From contig CAMDKO010000001.1 of the NCBI GenBank assembly GCA_945901155.1, positions 1-64,000 on the forward strand: DNA of 64,000 bases, read 5' to 3'. The stretch is from Pedobacter schmidteae (GTDB taxonomy: Bacteria; Bacteroidota; Bacteroidia; Sphingobacteriales; Sphingobacteriaceae). Each line of letters starts with the position of its first letter. Within the stretch, counting starts at the first letter, position 1. The position numbers and the translations under genes are program-made. Of the stretch, positions 36,486 through 46,019 are shown piece after piece. A model generated the notes under the pieces. The model made no database searches and had not been told where the DNA came from. It worked only from the letters and a program-made list of their open reading frames with translations.

Positions 36486-37961
36486 CTACTCTCTGTCTTT
36501 TTCAACAATTTTTCCGTCTCTCAGTTCACGAATTTTACTGTGTTTTTTGCCATAGATGAAATAGATAATCACACCAAGTGTCATCCAAATTCCTAGACGG
36601 TACCAGCTTTCTGCCGGTAAAGTGTACATTAAATACACACAAACTATAATTCCCATTACAGGTACAAAAGGCACCCATGGAGTTCTAAATGGTCTGACCA
36701 CATCTGGCAGTGATTTACGTAGAACCATGATTCCGATACATACTAAGGTAAAAGCGAACAATGTGCCGATACTTACCATATGTCCTAAATCTGAAACGGG
36801 CACTAAGCCAGCAAAAAGACTTACAAAAACAAGGAAGAATAAATTAGTTTTCCATGGGGTGCGGAAACTAGGATGAACTGCTGCAAAGAATTTTGGCAAT
36901 AGACCATCTTTAGCCATTGTGAAAAATACACGTGACTGGCCCATAAGCATTACTAGAATAACTGAGGTATATCCGGCAAGGATTGCAATGATTAAAGCAT
37001 CTTGTAAATAGGTATAACCAGTCATAGCAAAAGCTGTAGCTGCAGGTTTTGCATCGCCAGCAAAGTCTTTATAATTAACAAGACCTGTCATTACGTGAGC
37101 AAATAGTACATAAAGAATAGTACAAACAATCAGTGAACCTAATATTCCAATTGGCATGCCTTTTTGAGGATTTTTAGCTTCCTGAGCTGCAGTTGATACC
37201 GCATCAAAACCAATAAAGGCAAAGAATACTACCGCTGCCCCTGTTGAAATACCTGTCCATCCAAAATTTTCAAATTTACCAGTGTTTTCTGGAATATAGG
37301 GTACATAATTGTCGGGATTAATATGACTCCATCCTAAAATGATGAATATTAATACGACTGTTACCTTTAAAATGACCAGGAAGTTATTCATATTCGCAGA
37401 TCCCTGAGTACCACGAATCAATACCAGAGAAAGAACACTGACAATAAAAATGGCTGGTAAATTAATTATACCGCCATTAATTAAGGTTCCATCTCCCAAT
37501 TTCATAGTTTCCCATGGGGATACAATGAATTCATGCGGGAGATTAATATTGTATTTGTGAAGGAGTTCTAACAGGTATCTTGACCAGCTTACAGCTACAG
37601 TAGCAGCTCCTAAAGCATATTCAAGAACTAGGTCCCAACCGATGACCCAGGCCATAAACTCACCCATTGTAGCATAAGAATAGGTGTATGCACTTCCAGC
37701 AACTGGAATCATGGATGCAAATTCTGCATAACAAAGTCCGGCAAATGCACAGGCAAAAGCAGCTAGAGCAAATGAGATGGTAACTGCCGGACCTGCATTC
37801 TCTGCAGCAGCAATTCCTGTGAGCGAAAATAATCCGGCACCAATAATTGCACCTATTCCTAAAGCAACCAGATTTACACTGCTTAACGATCGTTTTAATG
37901 TGCCTTCACCTGTCTCATTTGATTCGAACATTAACTGTTCGATAGATTTTTTGTGGAACAT
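36486..37961 (-). CDS. APC-family amino acid permease (CAT-like)
   Basis: Complete amino acid transporter of 491 aa, 12-14 helices. TM1 motif GIGAIIGAGLFSLTGIAA, PVAGSAYTYSYATMGEF, IGWDLVLEYALGAATVAVSW, FFAFIGFDAVSTAAQEAKNPQKGMPIGI. It is a paralogue of the left-edge permease. The C-terminus is a short charged cytosolic tail (GKKHSKIRELRDGKIVEKDRE). Monocistronic, ended by the palindrome at 36424-36479. Substrate unknown. Confidence 0.95.
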   Translation of the reverse strand: MFHKKSIEQLMFESNETGEGTLKRSLSSVNLVALGIGAIIGAGLFSLTGIAAAENAGPAVTISFALAAFACAFAGLCYAEFASMIPVAGSAYTYSYATMGEFMAWVIGWDLVLEYALGAATVAVSWSRYLLELLHKYNINLPHEFIVSPWETMKLGDGTLINGGIINLPAIFIVSVLSLVLIRGTQGSANMNNFLVILKVTVVLIFIILGWSHINPDNYVPYIPENTGKFENFGWTGISTGAAVVFFAFIGFDAVSTAAQEAKNPQKGMPIGILGSLIVCTILYVLFAHVMTGLVNYKDFAGDAKPAATAFAMTGYTYLQDALIIAILAGYTSVILVMLMGQSRVFFTMAKDGLLPKFFAAVHPSFRTPWKTNLFFLVFVSLFAGLVPVSDLGHMVSIGTLFAFTLVCIGIMVLRKSLPDVVRPFRTPWVPFVPVMGIIVCVYLMYTLPAESWYRLGIWMTLGVIIYFIYGKKHSKIRELRDGKIVEKDRE

Positions 37962-38127
37962 ACGAATTGGTTTAGTTAATATAGTTTATGTGAAAGTATG
38001 ATTTAAACAGATTTCAAACGTAATTAATTAAAGTGGTATTATGAAACCCGATTGATTGTGCCAATTGGGCAAGGAATACAATTAATTAGTAAGCTTATTA
38101 GCTGAGTAGCTTAGTTATTCAGTTAAC

Positions 38128-38160
38128 ACAAAAGGGAACTCAAATTGAATTCCCTTTTGT
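38128..38160 (-). terminator. Hairpin after hppA
   Basis: ACAAAAGGGAA and TTCCCTTTTGT are perfect 11-base arms around an 11-nt loop, 7 nt after the hppA stop on the minus strand. The arm itself provides the T stretch. Confidence 0.7.
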
Positions 38161-38167
38161 ATGTATA

Positions 38168-40438
38168 TTACCTTCTGATTGTATCAGTCTTATTTACAAT
38201 GGTATCGATGGTTGTATTACCAGCCTGATCTTCAGATTTGATCACTTTTATTTCTTTTTGAACTTCAACAGTTACCTTATGACTCAAGCCAGCAGAAATA
38301 TGAGGGGCAATGATCAAGGATACGATTGACATAAGTTTGATTAAAATGTTCATTGAAGGGCCTGATGTATCTTTGAATGGATCTCCAACAGTATCTCCTG
38401 TAACAGAAGCTTTATGTGGTTCAGATTTTTTGTAGTACATCTCACCATCGATCTCAACACCTTTTTCAAAAGATTTTTTTGCATTATCCCATGCACCACC
38501 TGCATTAGACTGAAACATACCCATCAATACACCTGAAACAGTAACACCTGCTAATAGTCCGCCTAAAACCTCAGGTCCAAAAGAAAATCCGATTATGATT
38601 GGAACGATAAGGGCAATTGCACCAGGTAACATCATTTCACGAATGGATGCTTTTGTTGAAATAGCCACACATTTTTCATATTCAGGTTTTGCTTTGTATT
38701 CCATGATTCCGGGAATTTCACGAAACTGTCTGCGCACTTCATTCACCATGTCCATAGCTGCTCTGCCCACTGCAGAGATACAAAGTGCTGAGAAAATAAA
38801 TGGAATCATACCTCCAACAAATAATCCTGCAAGTACGTCTGCTTTATAAATATCAATATGATCTATACCGGCAACACCAACAAATGCAGCAAATAATGCA
38901 AGTGATGTTAATGCAGCAGAAGCAATTGCAAAACCTTTTCCTGTTGCCGCAGTAGTATTACCAACAGCATCCAGGTTATCAGTACGATCTCTAACCTCCG
39001 AAGGCAATCCACTCATCTCGGCTATACCACCTGCGTTATCTGCAATAGGACCAAAAGCGTCGATAGATAATTGCATAGCAGTGGTAGCCATCATTCCTGC
39101 TGCAGCAATTGCTACACCATAAAATCCTGCGAAATAGAAAGATCCGTAAATACCAGCAGCAAGCACCAGGATAGGAGCAACTGTTGATTCCATTCCTACG
39201 GCTAAACCTGAAATGATATTGGTTGCATGACCTGTTGAAGATTGCTTGATTATACTAAGAACTGGACGTTTACCCATTGCTGTGTAATATTCAGTGATTA
39301 GACTCATTAATGTACCTACAACCAGTCCTACAATGATGGAATAAAATACATCCATACTTGTAAAGGCAATTGCTCCTTCTTTTAAGGTGCCACCTACCAT
39401 ATCTCTGCTCATAAACATTTCGCCAGCAGGCAACATCCATTTTACTGCAAAGAAAGAAACAATAGCAGTTAATATAATTGAAGACCAGTTACCCATGTTC
39501 AACGCATTTTGCACACTGTCAGTTTCTTTACTGATTCTTACAAATGTCGTAGCAACAATTGATAATATTAATCCAAGGCCAGCAATTAGCATTGGCAATA
39601 AGATTGGAGCAATTCCTCCAAAATTATCGATAGAAACAATTTCACGACCAAGGATCATGGTTGCTAATATAGTTGCAACATAAGATCCAAATAAATCGGC
39701 ACCCATACCTGCTACGTCACCAACGTTATCACCAACATTATCAGCAATAGTTGCAGGATTTCTTACATCATCTTCTGGGATACCTGCTTCAACTTTACCC
39801 ACAAGATCAGCACCTACATCGGCAGCTTTAGTATAAATACCACCACCAACACGCGCGAACAATGCAATAGACTCTGCACCAAGTGAAAAACCAGCTAAAA
39901 CTTCGAGCGCTTTTTCCATCTCTTTTCCATTCACACTGCCACCCGTATTTACAACATACATATTATAAAATACAATAAATAAGCTTCCAAGCCCTAAAAC
40001 AGCAAGACCAGCAACACCAATTCCCATTACACTCCCACCTGTGAAAGAAACCTGTAGTGCTTTTGCTAAGCTTGTACGTGCAGCCTGAGTAGTACGAACA
40101 TTTGCCTTAGTGGCAATGTTCATTCCTATATAACCTGCAAGGGCTGAGGTAAATGCACCAATAACAAATGAAATTGCAATTACCCAGCTTGAAGTTTCAA
40201 CCAGTGTACCGGAATAAGCTAACAGAATGGCTGCGATTACTGAAAAATATCCAAGTACCTTCCACTCAGCTTTAAGAAAAGCCATAGCTCCATCGGCAAT
40301 ATATCCTGAAAGTCGTTGCATGTTTTCATCACCAGGATCCTGTTTAGTAACCCAGGCTGATTTTATAGCCATAATTACGATGCCAAAAATCCCCATCGCC
40401 GGTATTAAATAAATCAAATTGTTTTGTAAAAACTCCAT
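38168..40438 (-). CDS. hppA: Membrane-bound ion-translocating pyrophosphatase
   Basis: Inner-membrane pump coupling pyrophosphate hydrolysis to H+ and/or Na+ export, 756 aa, about 16 helices. The pyrophosphate site is clear: [47 protein letters not shown], and again [13 protein letters not shown] and [37 protein letters not shown] has Ala where K+-independent enzymes have Lys, so it belongs to the K+-dependent class, which includes the Na+ and Na+/H+ pumps. The last about 30 residues ([27 protein letters not shown]) form an extra hydrophilic tail. Own promoter upstream, own hairpin downstream. Confidence 0.96.
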   Translation of the reverse strand: MEFLQNNLIYLIPAMGIFGIVIMAIKSAWVTKQDPGDENMQRLSGYIADGAMAFLKAEWKVLGYFSVIAAILLAYSGTLVETSSWVIAISFVIGAFTSALAGYIGMNIATKANVRTTQAARTSLAKALQVSFTGGSVMGIGVAGLAVLGLGSLFIVFYNMYVVNTGGSVNGKEMEKALEVLAGFSLGAESIALFARVGGGIYTKAADVGADLVGKVEAGIPEDDVRNPATIADNVGDNVGDVAGMGADLFGSYVATILATMILGREIVSIDNFGGIAPILLPMLIAGLGLILSIVATTFVRISKETDSVQNALNMGNWSSIILTAIVSFFAVKWMLPAGEMFMSRDMVGGTLKEGAIAFTSMDVFYSIIVGLVVGTLMSLITEYYTAMGKRPVLSIIKQSSTGHATNIISGLAVGMESTVAPILVLAAGIYGSFYFAGFYGVAIAAAGMMATTAMQLSIDAFGPIADNAGGIAEMSGLPSEVRDRTDNLDAVGNTTAATGKGFAIASAALTSLALFAAFVGVAGIDHIDIYKADVLAGLFVGGMIPFIFSALCISAVGRAAMDMVNEVRRQFREIPGIMEYKAKPEYEKCVAISTKASIREMMLPGAIALIVPIIIGFSFGPEVLGGLLAGVTVSGVLMGMFQSNAGGAWDNAKKSFEKGVEIDGEMYYKKSEPHKASVTGDTVGDPFKDTSGPSMNILIKLMSIVSLIIAPHISAGLSHKVTVEVQKEIKVIKSEDQAGNTTIDTIVNKTDTIRR

Positions 40439-40483
40439 GGATAATGCTTTGTTTATATTCGTTATATTTTCTTATACAATCGG

Positions 40484-40491
40484 CAAAAATA
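40484..40491 (-). promoter_or_regulatory. -7 promoter element of hppA
   Basis: Minus strand TATTTTTG, exact TAnnTTTG, 45 nt before the hppA ATG. The remainder of the 277-nt gap up to 40715 is very A+T-rich and shows nothing else I can name. Confidence 0.5.
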
Positions 40492-40715
40492 GCAGGCTTA
40501 TTCTATTAATCAAACACTGAAATTCATATTCAATCATATTTCTTCATTGTTGGATTCATAGTATCTGATTATGAGTTAGTTATGTAAATTATTTATTTGA
40601 GTTTTTTGTGCTTTTTTTTTAACTAAATAAAGAATAATTGGATTTTGAATAATTTTATTGATTACAGATATTTTTTTAATGTAAGTTTAATTTTAAATCA
40701 AAACTCAATATTAAT

Positions 40716-42137
40716 ATGAATGAAACTTTAGACCCAAATGAAATGAAGCGAGAGCTCGGTCTTCTGGACGCAACATTACTGGTTGCAGGTACTATGATCG
40801 GCTCCGGAATTTTTATTGTTGCAGCTGATATTACTCGAAATGTCGGTTCTGCCGGATGGCTGATTGCTGTTTGGTTAATTACCGGATTAATGACCTTAAT
40901 TGCAGCGGTTAGTTATGGAGAACTCAGTGCAATGTTTCCTAAAGCTGGTGGACAGTATGTTTATCTGAAAGAAGCATACAACCCATTAGTGGGGTTTTTA
41001 TATGGCTGGAGTTTCTTTGCTATAATACAAACGGGTACTATAGCAGCGGTTGGAGTGGCTTTTTCAAAGTTTACCGCATATTTATGGCCTCAGGTTAGTG
41101 AAGATCTTATACTACTTACCCTGGGTTCAGTCAAAATATCAGCAGCTCAGGTTCTGGCAATTGCTATAATTATCTTGCTTACCTATATCAATACAAAAGG
41201 AGTTAAAGGTGGTAAAATGATTCAAACTTCATTTACCCTAACCAAATTGGTTAGCCTTTTTGGTCTAATCGTCTTTGGATTTATTGTCATGAAGCCTGAA
41301 ATATGGACATCTAACTGGGAGAATGCATGGAGCATGCAAAAAATAAGCCCTGATGGCACATTTCAGTCGCTTACCATTGCTGCCGCTCTCGGTGCGGTAG
41401 CTGCCGCCATGGTTGGTTCGATATTTAGCAGTGATTCATGGAATAACGTGACCTTCATTGCCGGAGAGGTTAGAAATCCAAAGAGAAATATTGGATTGAG
41501 CTTATTTTTGGGTACACTGATTGTAACCATTATATATATACTTGCAAATCTTGTTTATTTGGCAGTTCTGCCTTTAGGAGAGATTGCATACGCAGAAAAA
41601 GACAGGGTTGCTGTTGCTGCTTCAAGTGTGATATTCGGTAATGTTGGAACAGTAATTATTGCACTTATGATTATGGTATCTACCTTTGGTTGTAATAATG
41701 GATTAATTTTAGCCGGAGCCCGCGTTTACCATACCATGGCAAATGATGGTTTATTCTTTAAAAAGACAGCTAGTTTAAATAAACATGCCGTTCCTGAATT
41801 CGGATTATGGTTACAATGTCTGGTGGCATCTGCATTATGTTTGAGTGGAAAATATGGGGATCTGCTCGATATGATTTCTTTTGTAGTGGTCATTTTTTAT
41901 GTGTTGACAATTTTGGGAATCTATATCTTAAGAGTTAAACGGCCAGAGGCAGAAAGACCTTACAAAGCATTTGGTTATCCTTTTCTTCCAGCATTATACA
42001 TTATCATGGGAATCAGCTTTTGTACTTTACTTATTATTTACAAGCCCAATTTTACTTGGCCCGGACTGATCATTGTATTAACAGGCGTACCTATTTATTA
42101 TATGTGGAAAGCATTGGATAAAAATAAGAGTAGTTAA
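40716..42137 (+). CDS. APC-family amino acid permease (LAT-like)
   Basis: Amino acid transporter of 473 aa, 12 helices. TM1 motif GTMIGSGIFIVAADITRNVGSAG, then AMFPKAGGQYVYLKEAYNPLVGFLYGW, SSDSWNNVTFIAGEVRNPKRNIGLSLFLG. It belongs to the L-type (LAT/SteT-like) branch, distinct from the two CAT-like permeases in this window. Monocistronic with a clean terminator. Substrate unknown. Confidence 0.94.
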   Translation: MNETLDPNEMKRELGLLDATLLVAGTMIGSGIFIVAADITRNVGSAGWLIAVWLITGLMTLIAAVSYGELSAMFPKAGGQYVYLKEAYNPLVGFLYGWSFFAIIQTGTIAAVGVAFSKFTAYLWPQVSEDLILLTLGSVKISAAQVLAIAIIILLTYINTKGVKGGKMIQTSFTLTKLVSLFGLIVFGFIVMKPEIWTSNWENAWSMQKISPDGTFQSLTIAAALGAVAAAMVGSIFSSDSWNNVTFIAGEVRNPKRNIGLSLFLGTLIVTIIYILANLVYLAVLPLGEIAYAEKDRVAVAASSVIFGNVGTVIIALMIMVSTFGCNNGLILAGARVYHTMANDGLFFKKTASLNKHAVPEFGLWLQCLVASALCLSGKYGDLLDMISFVVVIFYVLTILGIYILRVKRPEAERPYKAFGYPFLPALYIIMGISFCTLLIIYKPNFTWPGLIIVLTGVPIYYMWKALDKNKSS

Positions 42138-42166
42138 AAGAGTTAATTTTATTTAATCCTTATTTT

Positions 42167-42208
42167 AAAGAACCGGCACATTTTTTATGGCCGGTTCTTT
42201 GTTTTATT
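42167..42208 (+). terminator. Intrinsic terminator after the LAT-like permease
   Basis: AAAGAACCGGC and GCCGGTTCTTT are perfect 11-base arms around a 12-nt loop, followed by GTTTTATT, 30 nt after the permease stop. Confidence 0.85.
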
Positions 42209-42251
42209 GCAAGCTGAAATGGATGTTTAGTGTATCAGCTAACCTTAGTAT

Positions 42252-42380
42252 TTAAATCCTTAAAGCATAGGCGCCATCGGCTTTTTTACGATTTATGAAG
42301 GCAATCTCTAGCCACTGGGGCTCATATAAATTCTTGATGAAACGATCAAGGACGGCTGTTTGTTTACCTTTTGCATGATA
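42252..42380 (-). pseudogene. Possible relic of a coding sequence
   Basis: Between the permease terminator and folC, the minus strand has an open stretch of 42 codons without a usable start: it begins right after a stop (42381-42383) and reads YHAKGKQTAVLDRFIKN... to ...NRKKADGAYALRI and a stop. The segment is more G+C-rich than the surrounding intergenic DNA and has protein-like composition, unlike random AT-rich spacer. It may be the C-terminal remnant of a decayed gene. I do not recognise the family. Confidence 0.3.
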
Positions 42381-42420
42381 TTATCAAAAGGAATCCATAA
42401 AAAGAATACTAATTCTAATT

Positions 42421-43731
42421 TTAAATAATTTCTGCTACTACAAAGGTGCTGCCACCGATAAAAATAAGGTCATTATTTCCCGCATTTTTTTTTGCTTGTT
42501 CAAAGGCGCTTTGTACTGTTGGATAAAAAGCACCAGTTAGTCCCAATTTACCTGCTTCTAATTGTAGGTCGATTGCCGGCATTGCTCTGGGAATAGTTGG
42601 CTGGCAGAAATAATAAAATGCTTTTTGAGGTAATAGGCTTAAAATTTTGGAAATTTCCTTGTCTTTCACCATTCCAATAACCATATGGAGATCTTTGTGA
42701 GGTGTTAAATTGATATTTTTCATTACCTCCCTGATTCCATCTTCATTGTGTCCGGTATCACAAATGATCAGTGGATTATAATTAAGTGTATGCCAGCGTC
42801 CCATCAAACCAGTTAGCTTTTTTACCTGCCTTAAAGCAGACAGAACATCCTGATCATCTATTTGATAGCCCATAAGTATTAAGTGCTTTACAGCGCTTAA
42901 TACGCCGGCTAGATTCTTTAATTGATAGCTTCCAGTAAGATCTAATTCAAGACTGTCAAAACTAAAAACAGGGTTATCGATAGTTGTTTTTTGTCTGATC
43001 TCTAATTTCAGCAATCCAGATGAGTTATTTTGTGTTTGAGACCTAAATATGTCCCATTCATCACTTGCGAAAGTAAGACCTGAATTCATTTCCAATGCCT
43101 TATTGATGAATATATCTTCAACTTCATCTTGGCGTTGACTAACAACTACTGGCACATTGTGTTTTATTATACCGGCTTTTTCAGATGCGATCTCATTTAA
43201 GGAATTCCCTAAAATATTCATGTGATCATAGCCAATATTACTGATCACGCTCAATTCCGGATGAATCACATTGGTTGAATCAAGACGACCACCTAGCCCA
43301 ACTTCGATGATTGCGACGTCTACCTGTTGTGCAGAAAAGTATTCAAATGCCAAAGCTACAGTAACCTCAAAAAATGAGGGTTCCAATTCCTCAATATATT
43401 GCTGATGAGCTTCTATGAATTGAATCACTTCCATTTCAGCGATCATTTCTCCGTTTATCCGGATTCTCTCTCTGAAATCACGGAGATGCGGTGAGGTGTA
43501 TAAGCCTGTTTTGTACCCCGCTTCCTGAAGTATGGCAGCCAGCATATGCGAAGTTGAACCCTTGCCGTTGGTGCCACCAACATGAATAGATTTGAATTTT
43601 TCATGCGGATTTCCAAGTTCCTGACAGAATTTGATCGTATTCTTTAATCCTGGTTTGATTGCACCTTTTCCATGACTACTGAACATAGGAAGCCTTGAAT
43701 ATAGATAGTGGAGAGTTTCAGGATAGTTCAT
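42421..43731 (-). CDS. folC: Folylpolyglutamate synthase / dihydrofolate synthase
   Basis: Cytosolic ATP-dependent ligase adding glutamate to folates, 436 aa, Mur-ligase family. P-loop HVGGTNGKGSTSHMLAAIL, then GLYTSPHLRDFRERIRING, VGLGGRLDSTN, and DHMNILGNSLNEIASEKAGI. The C-terminal domain contains LICDTGHNEDGIREVM. It lies downstream of the ExbBD envelope locus on the same strand, but a 367-nt gap separates them. Confidence 0.95.
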   Translation of the reverse strand: MNYPETLHYLYSRLPMFSSHGKGAIKPGLKNTIKFCQELGNPHEKFKSIHVGGTNGKGSTSHMLAAILQEAGYKTGLYTSPHLRDFRERIRINGEMIAEMEVIQFIEAHQQYIEELEPSFFEVTVALAFEYFSAQQVDVAIIEVGLGGRLDSTNVIHPELSVISNIGYDHMNILGNSLNEIASEKAGIIKHNVPVVVSQRQDEVEDIFINKALEMNSGLTFASDEWDIFRSQTQNNSSGLLKLEIRQKTTIDNPVFSFDSLELDLTGSYQLKNLAGVLSAVKHLILMGYQIDDQDVLSALRQVKKLTGLMGRWHTLNYNPLIICDTGHNEDGIREVMKNINLTPHKDLHMVIGMVKDKEISKILSLLPQKAFYYFCQPTIPRAMPAIDLQLEAGKLGLTGAFYPTVQSAFEQAKKNAGNNDLIFIGGSTFVVAEII

Positions 43732-44098
43732 TAATGCCCTAATGATTTTGTTCTGCTAATATCCTGAAGAGAATCCTATTTTGGAAATGTAAGGTTAATT
43801 AAAATGGCCTGATGTTTAAAATATCTTCTGTGTCAGGAACTGTGAAATTACTATTTTTCTGTATGTTATTAAAAAATCCGCTTGATACAAATTGAATCAA
43901 CTGTTTATTTATTGAAGCTTATTTTTTGAACTTAGGAAACAAGATCAGGGATAAATAAGATAATCAGAAAAATCACGATTAACTTACTATAACTGTAGTT
44001 TTCAACTGTTTACAAATAACTAAAGAACATAGATATCGATGAATAGTTCTAATAAAATGGCAAATCGTTTATGGGGAAATAAAAAATCGGAGGCTGGT
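43732..44098. other. Intergenic gap of 367 nt without recognisable features
   Basis: A+T-rich spacer between the TonB/TolA-like gene and folC. I looked for a promoter of the TAnnTTTG type, hairpin terminator, tRNA and short ORF and found none convincing. Translational signals are absent on both strands. Confidence 0.6.
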
Positions 44099-44926
44099 TT
44101 ATTTAACCTTAAAATTAAACATCACTACTCCAATTTGAACATCAGGGGCTGATTCTAATTTGTTTAGAGAGGATCCTATAACGGCTATACGGCATTTTTC
44201 CCAGATATCTTTGTCGGATAGGGTAGTTCCTTTTACGCCAGGAATGGCATTCACCACAATGCCATTTTTATCTACATATATCCTTACGGCTACTTTTCCA
44301 TATTTCTGACCATTATCCTTCGGAATAGAAAGGTTGGTAAACTTCCTACTTTTAAGGTCTAGTGCATAACTTCCATTACCTGAGCCACCTTCTCCATAAT
44401 CGGGCGAAAGCGGGTCGCCATTAGCACTTCCTTGATTACCTGCAACGGTGCTTGTGCCATCACCTTTTCCAAGTCCATCGTTCTTTTTTCCTTTATAAAG
44501 CGCATTCTGATTAACTGCAGGCTTGTTGTCTTTAGCTGGCACACTCACAGTAGGTGATTTAGTCGTACTTTTTTCCTTAGTAACAATTTCTGGTGCATCT
44601 TCATTATTCTGAGTTGCAATGGCTTTATCTGTTACCTCCGAACTTACATCAGCTGAGGTGTTATTGTCAACGATCACTTTGTCTGGTGAAGTATTATTTG
44701 CATCAGGTGAAGTTGAGGGCTCTTCAACACTCATGTAATCATCTCCCATACCGAATTCTGAGGTGCCATAATTGACAATGATTCCACCTGTACCTGTACC
44801 TGTATCAGGTTCAACACGGCTCGCAATTATGAAAAAGCTAATCACCAGAAACAGGATCATAATACCAGTTGAAATGGCATATGCTTTCGGGTAATTGTTC
44901 TCTTCCTGTCTGCGGTATTCTATCAT
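44099..44926 (-). CDS. TonB/TolA-like energy transducer
   Basis: Periplasm-spanning protein of 275 aa. A cytosolic charged start (MIEYRRQEENNYPKAY), one transmembrane helix (about residues 17-37, AISTGIMILFLVISFFIIAS), a long Ser/Thr/Asn/Asp-rich linker, and a C-terminal domain of about 70 residues (KVAVRIYVDKNGIVVNAIPG...GVVMFNFKVK) like the TonB/TolA C-terminal fold. The linker lacks the Pro-Lys repeats of classical TonB; in this it is closer to TolA. Overlaps exbD by 4 nt, so it is part of the same machine. Which outer-membrane partner it touches is inferred: perhaps the barrel encoded at 47124. Confidence 0.82.
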   Translation of the reverse strand: MIEYRRQEENNYPKAYAISTGIMILFLVISFFIIASRVEPDTGTGTGGIIVNYGTSEFGMGDDYMSVEEPSTSPDANNTSPDKVIVDNNTSADVSSEVTDKAIATQNNEDAPEIVTKEKSTTKSPTVSVPAKDNKPAVNQNALYKGKKNDGLGKGDGTSTVAGNQGSANGDPLSPDYGEGGSGNGSYALDLKSRKFTNLSIPKDNGQKYGKVAVRIYVDKNGIVVNAIPGVKGTTLSDKDIWEKCRIAVIGSSLNKLESAPDVQIGVVMFNFKVK

Positions 44927-45324
44927 TTTTTTGTTTCTGTAGCTAAAACTAGTTTTATCTTCAGTTTATTGGCAATATCTGTCAGATCTATTACATTCTC
45001 AATTGCAATGGTACGGTCGGCATATAGAATGATGGTTAGATCAGGTGATGCTTTTTGATAAACCTCTATGTTCTGAAATAGATCAGAAGCATTGACTTTT
45101 TTCTTTTCTACATAATATTCAAGATCCTTGGTAATCGAAACATTAATTGTCTTTTGTGGGATTGATTGACCTGAACTTGATCTGGGTAAGAATAGCTTAA
45201 CCACATTTGGATTTGCCACAGCTGATGCCAGGAGAAAGAACAGTAGCAAAAAGAACATAATATCGTTCAATGCCGATGTATGAACTTCAACTGTTCCTCT
45301 CTTTTGTCGTTTTCTTAAATTCAT
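44923..45324 (-). CDS. ExbD/TolR-family proton-channel subunit
   Basis: Single-helix inner-membrane protein, 133 aa, that with ExbB/TolQ converts proton-motive force into movement. TM helix follows HTSALNDIMFFLLLFFLLASAV; the membrane aspartate used for proton transfer in ExbD/TolR is D21 in NDIMF. The C-terminal part (VNVSITKDLEYYVEKKKV...LILATETKK-type) is the periplasmic domain. ATGA overlaps with exbB and the TonB-like gene at both ends show tight coupling. Confidence 0.92.
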   Translation of the reverse strand: MNLRKRQKRGTVEVHTSALNDIMFFLLLFFLLASAVANPNVVKLFLPRSSSGQSIPQKTINVSITKDLEYYVEKKKVNASDLFQNIEVYQKASPDLTIILYADRTIAIENVIDLTDIANKLKIKLVLATETKK

Positions 45325-46019
45325 TTGCCTGGTTCTTCTAAAAGGTCAATAAACTCAATAGCATCAGTCTCCATTTTAAGGATAATTCTGTCGACCATGA
45401 TATTCAGAATATGATATAAAACATAGGCAATAATACCAATGATCAAGCCAGTAGCTGAAGTGATCATTTTTACATAAAGTCCGCCAGAAATGGTGCCGAT
45501 TTCGATGATTCCTTTAACTGAAACCTCATGGAAAATAGTAATAACCCCAATAATAGTACCCACAAAACCAAGCATGGGTGCTATCCCGGCAATAATTCCA
45601 AGAATACTGATATTCTTCTCCAGTTTTGACACTTCAAGTTTTCCAACATTCTCAATTGCACCTTCAATATCTTTGATTGGTCTTCCAATCCGTAAAAGGC
45701 CTTTTTCAAGCATTCTTCCAAGCGGGGTATTACTATTTCTGCATATAGCTAGGGCTGAATCTAGTTTTGCAGATTTAACACTCTGCTTTACCTGCAACAT
45801 CAGGTTCATTTCATCTTTGGAAGCCTTTCTAATGGTTAAATACCTCTCTACAAATATAACTAGGCCCATAAATGCAAGTAATGCCAATGGCACCATTACC
45901 CAACCGCCTTTGAAAAGGAGTTCAATAAACCTTAATTCTTCACCGGTTTGCATCGTCTGAGTGGTAGCTGCTGCGGCATCAGCAATAGGATTAAGCGTAT
46001 CAATTTGAAGTAGAAACAT
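45321..46019 (-). CDS. ExbB/TolQ/MotA-family proton-channel subunit
   Basis: Three-helix inner-membrane protein, 232 aa. Helix 1 (ELLFKGGWVMVPLALLAFMGLVIFVERYL), helix 2 (ISILGIIAGIAPMLGFVGTIIGVITIF) with the family's GxxxGLxGTVxG-like pattern, and helix 3 (GLYVKMITSATGLIIGIIAYVLYHIL). The N-terminal segment before helix 1 is periplasmic in this family. Start codon shares a base with the stop of the SPOR gene, and it overlaps exbD by 4 nt. The track's plus-strand ORF 45490-45960 is its shadow. Confidence 0.94.
   Translation of the reverse strand: MFLLQIDTLNPIADAAAATTQTMQTGEELRFIELLFKGGWVMVPLALLAFMGLVIFVERYLTIRKASKDEMNLMLQVKQSVKSAKLDSALAICRNSNTPLGRMLEKGLLRIGRPIKDIEGAIENVGKLEVSKLEKNISILGIIAGIAPMLGFVGTIIGVITIFHEVSVKGIIEIGTISGGLYVKMITSATGLIIGIIAYVLYHILNIMVDRIILKMETDAIEFIDLLEEPGK

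Noticed and set aside
3-37961. Recent duplication of the two CAT-like permeases
   Set aside because: The two share motif order but differ clearly over most positions that can be compared, so they are old paralogues.
45490-45960. 156-aa plus-strand ORF
   Set aside because: Exactly antisense to exbB, whose three-helix motifs are unmistakable; the reverse frame has shadow composition and no start context.
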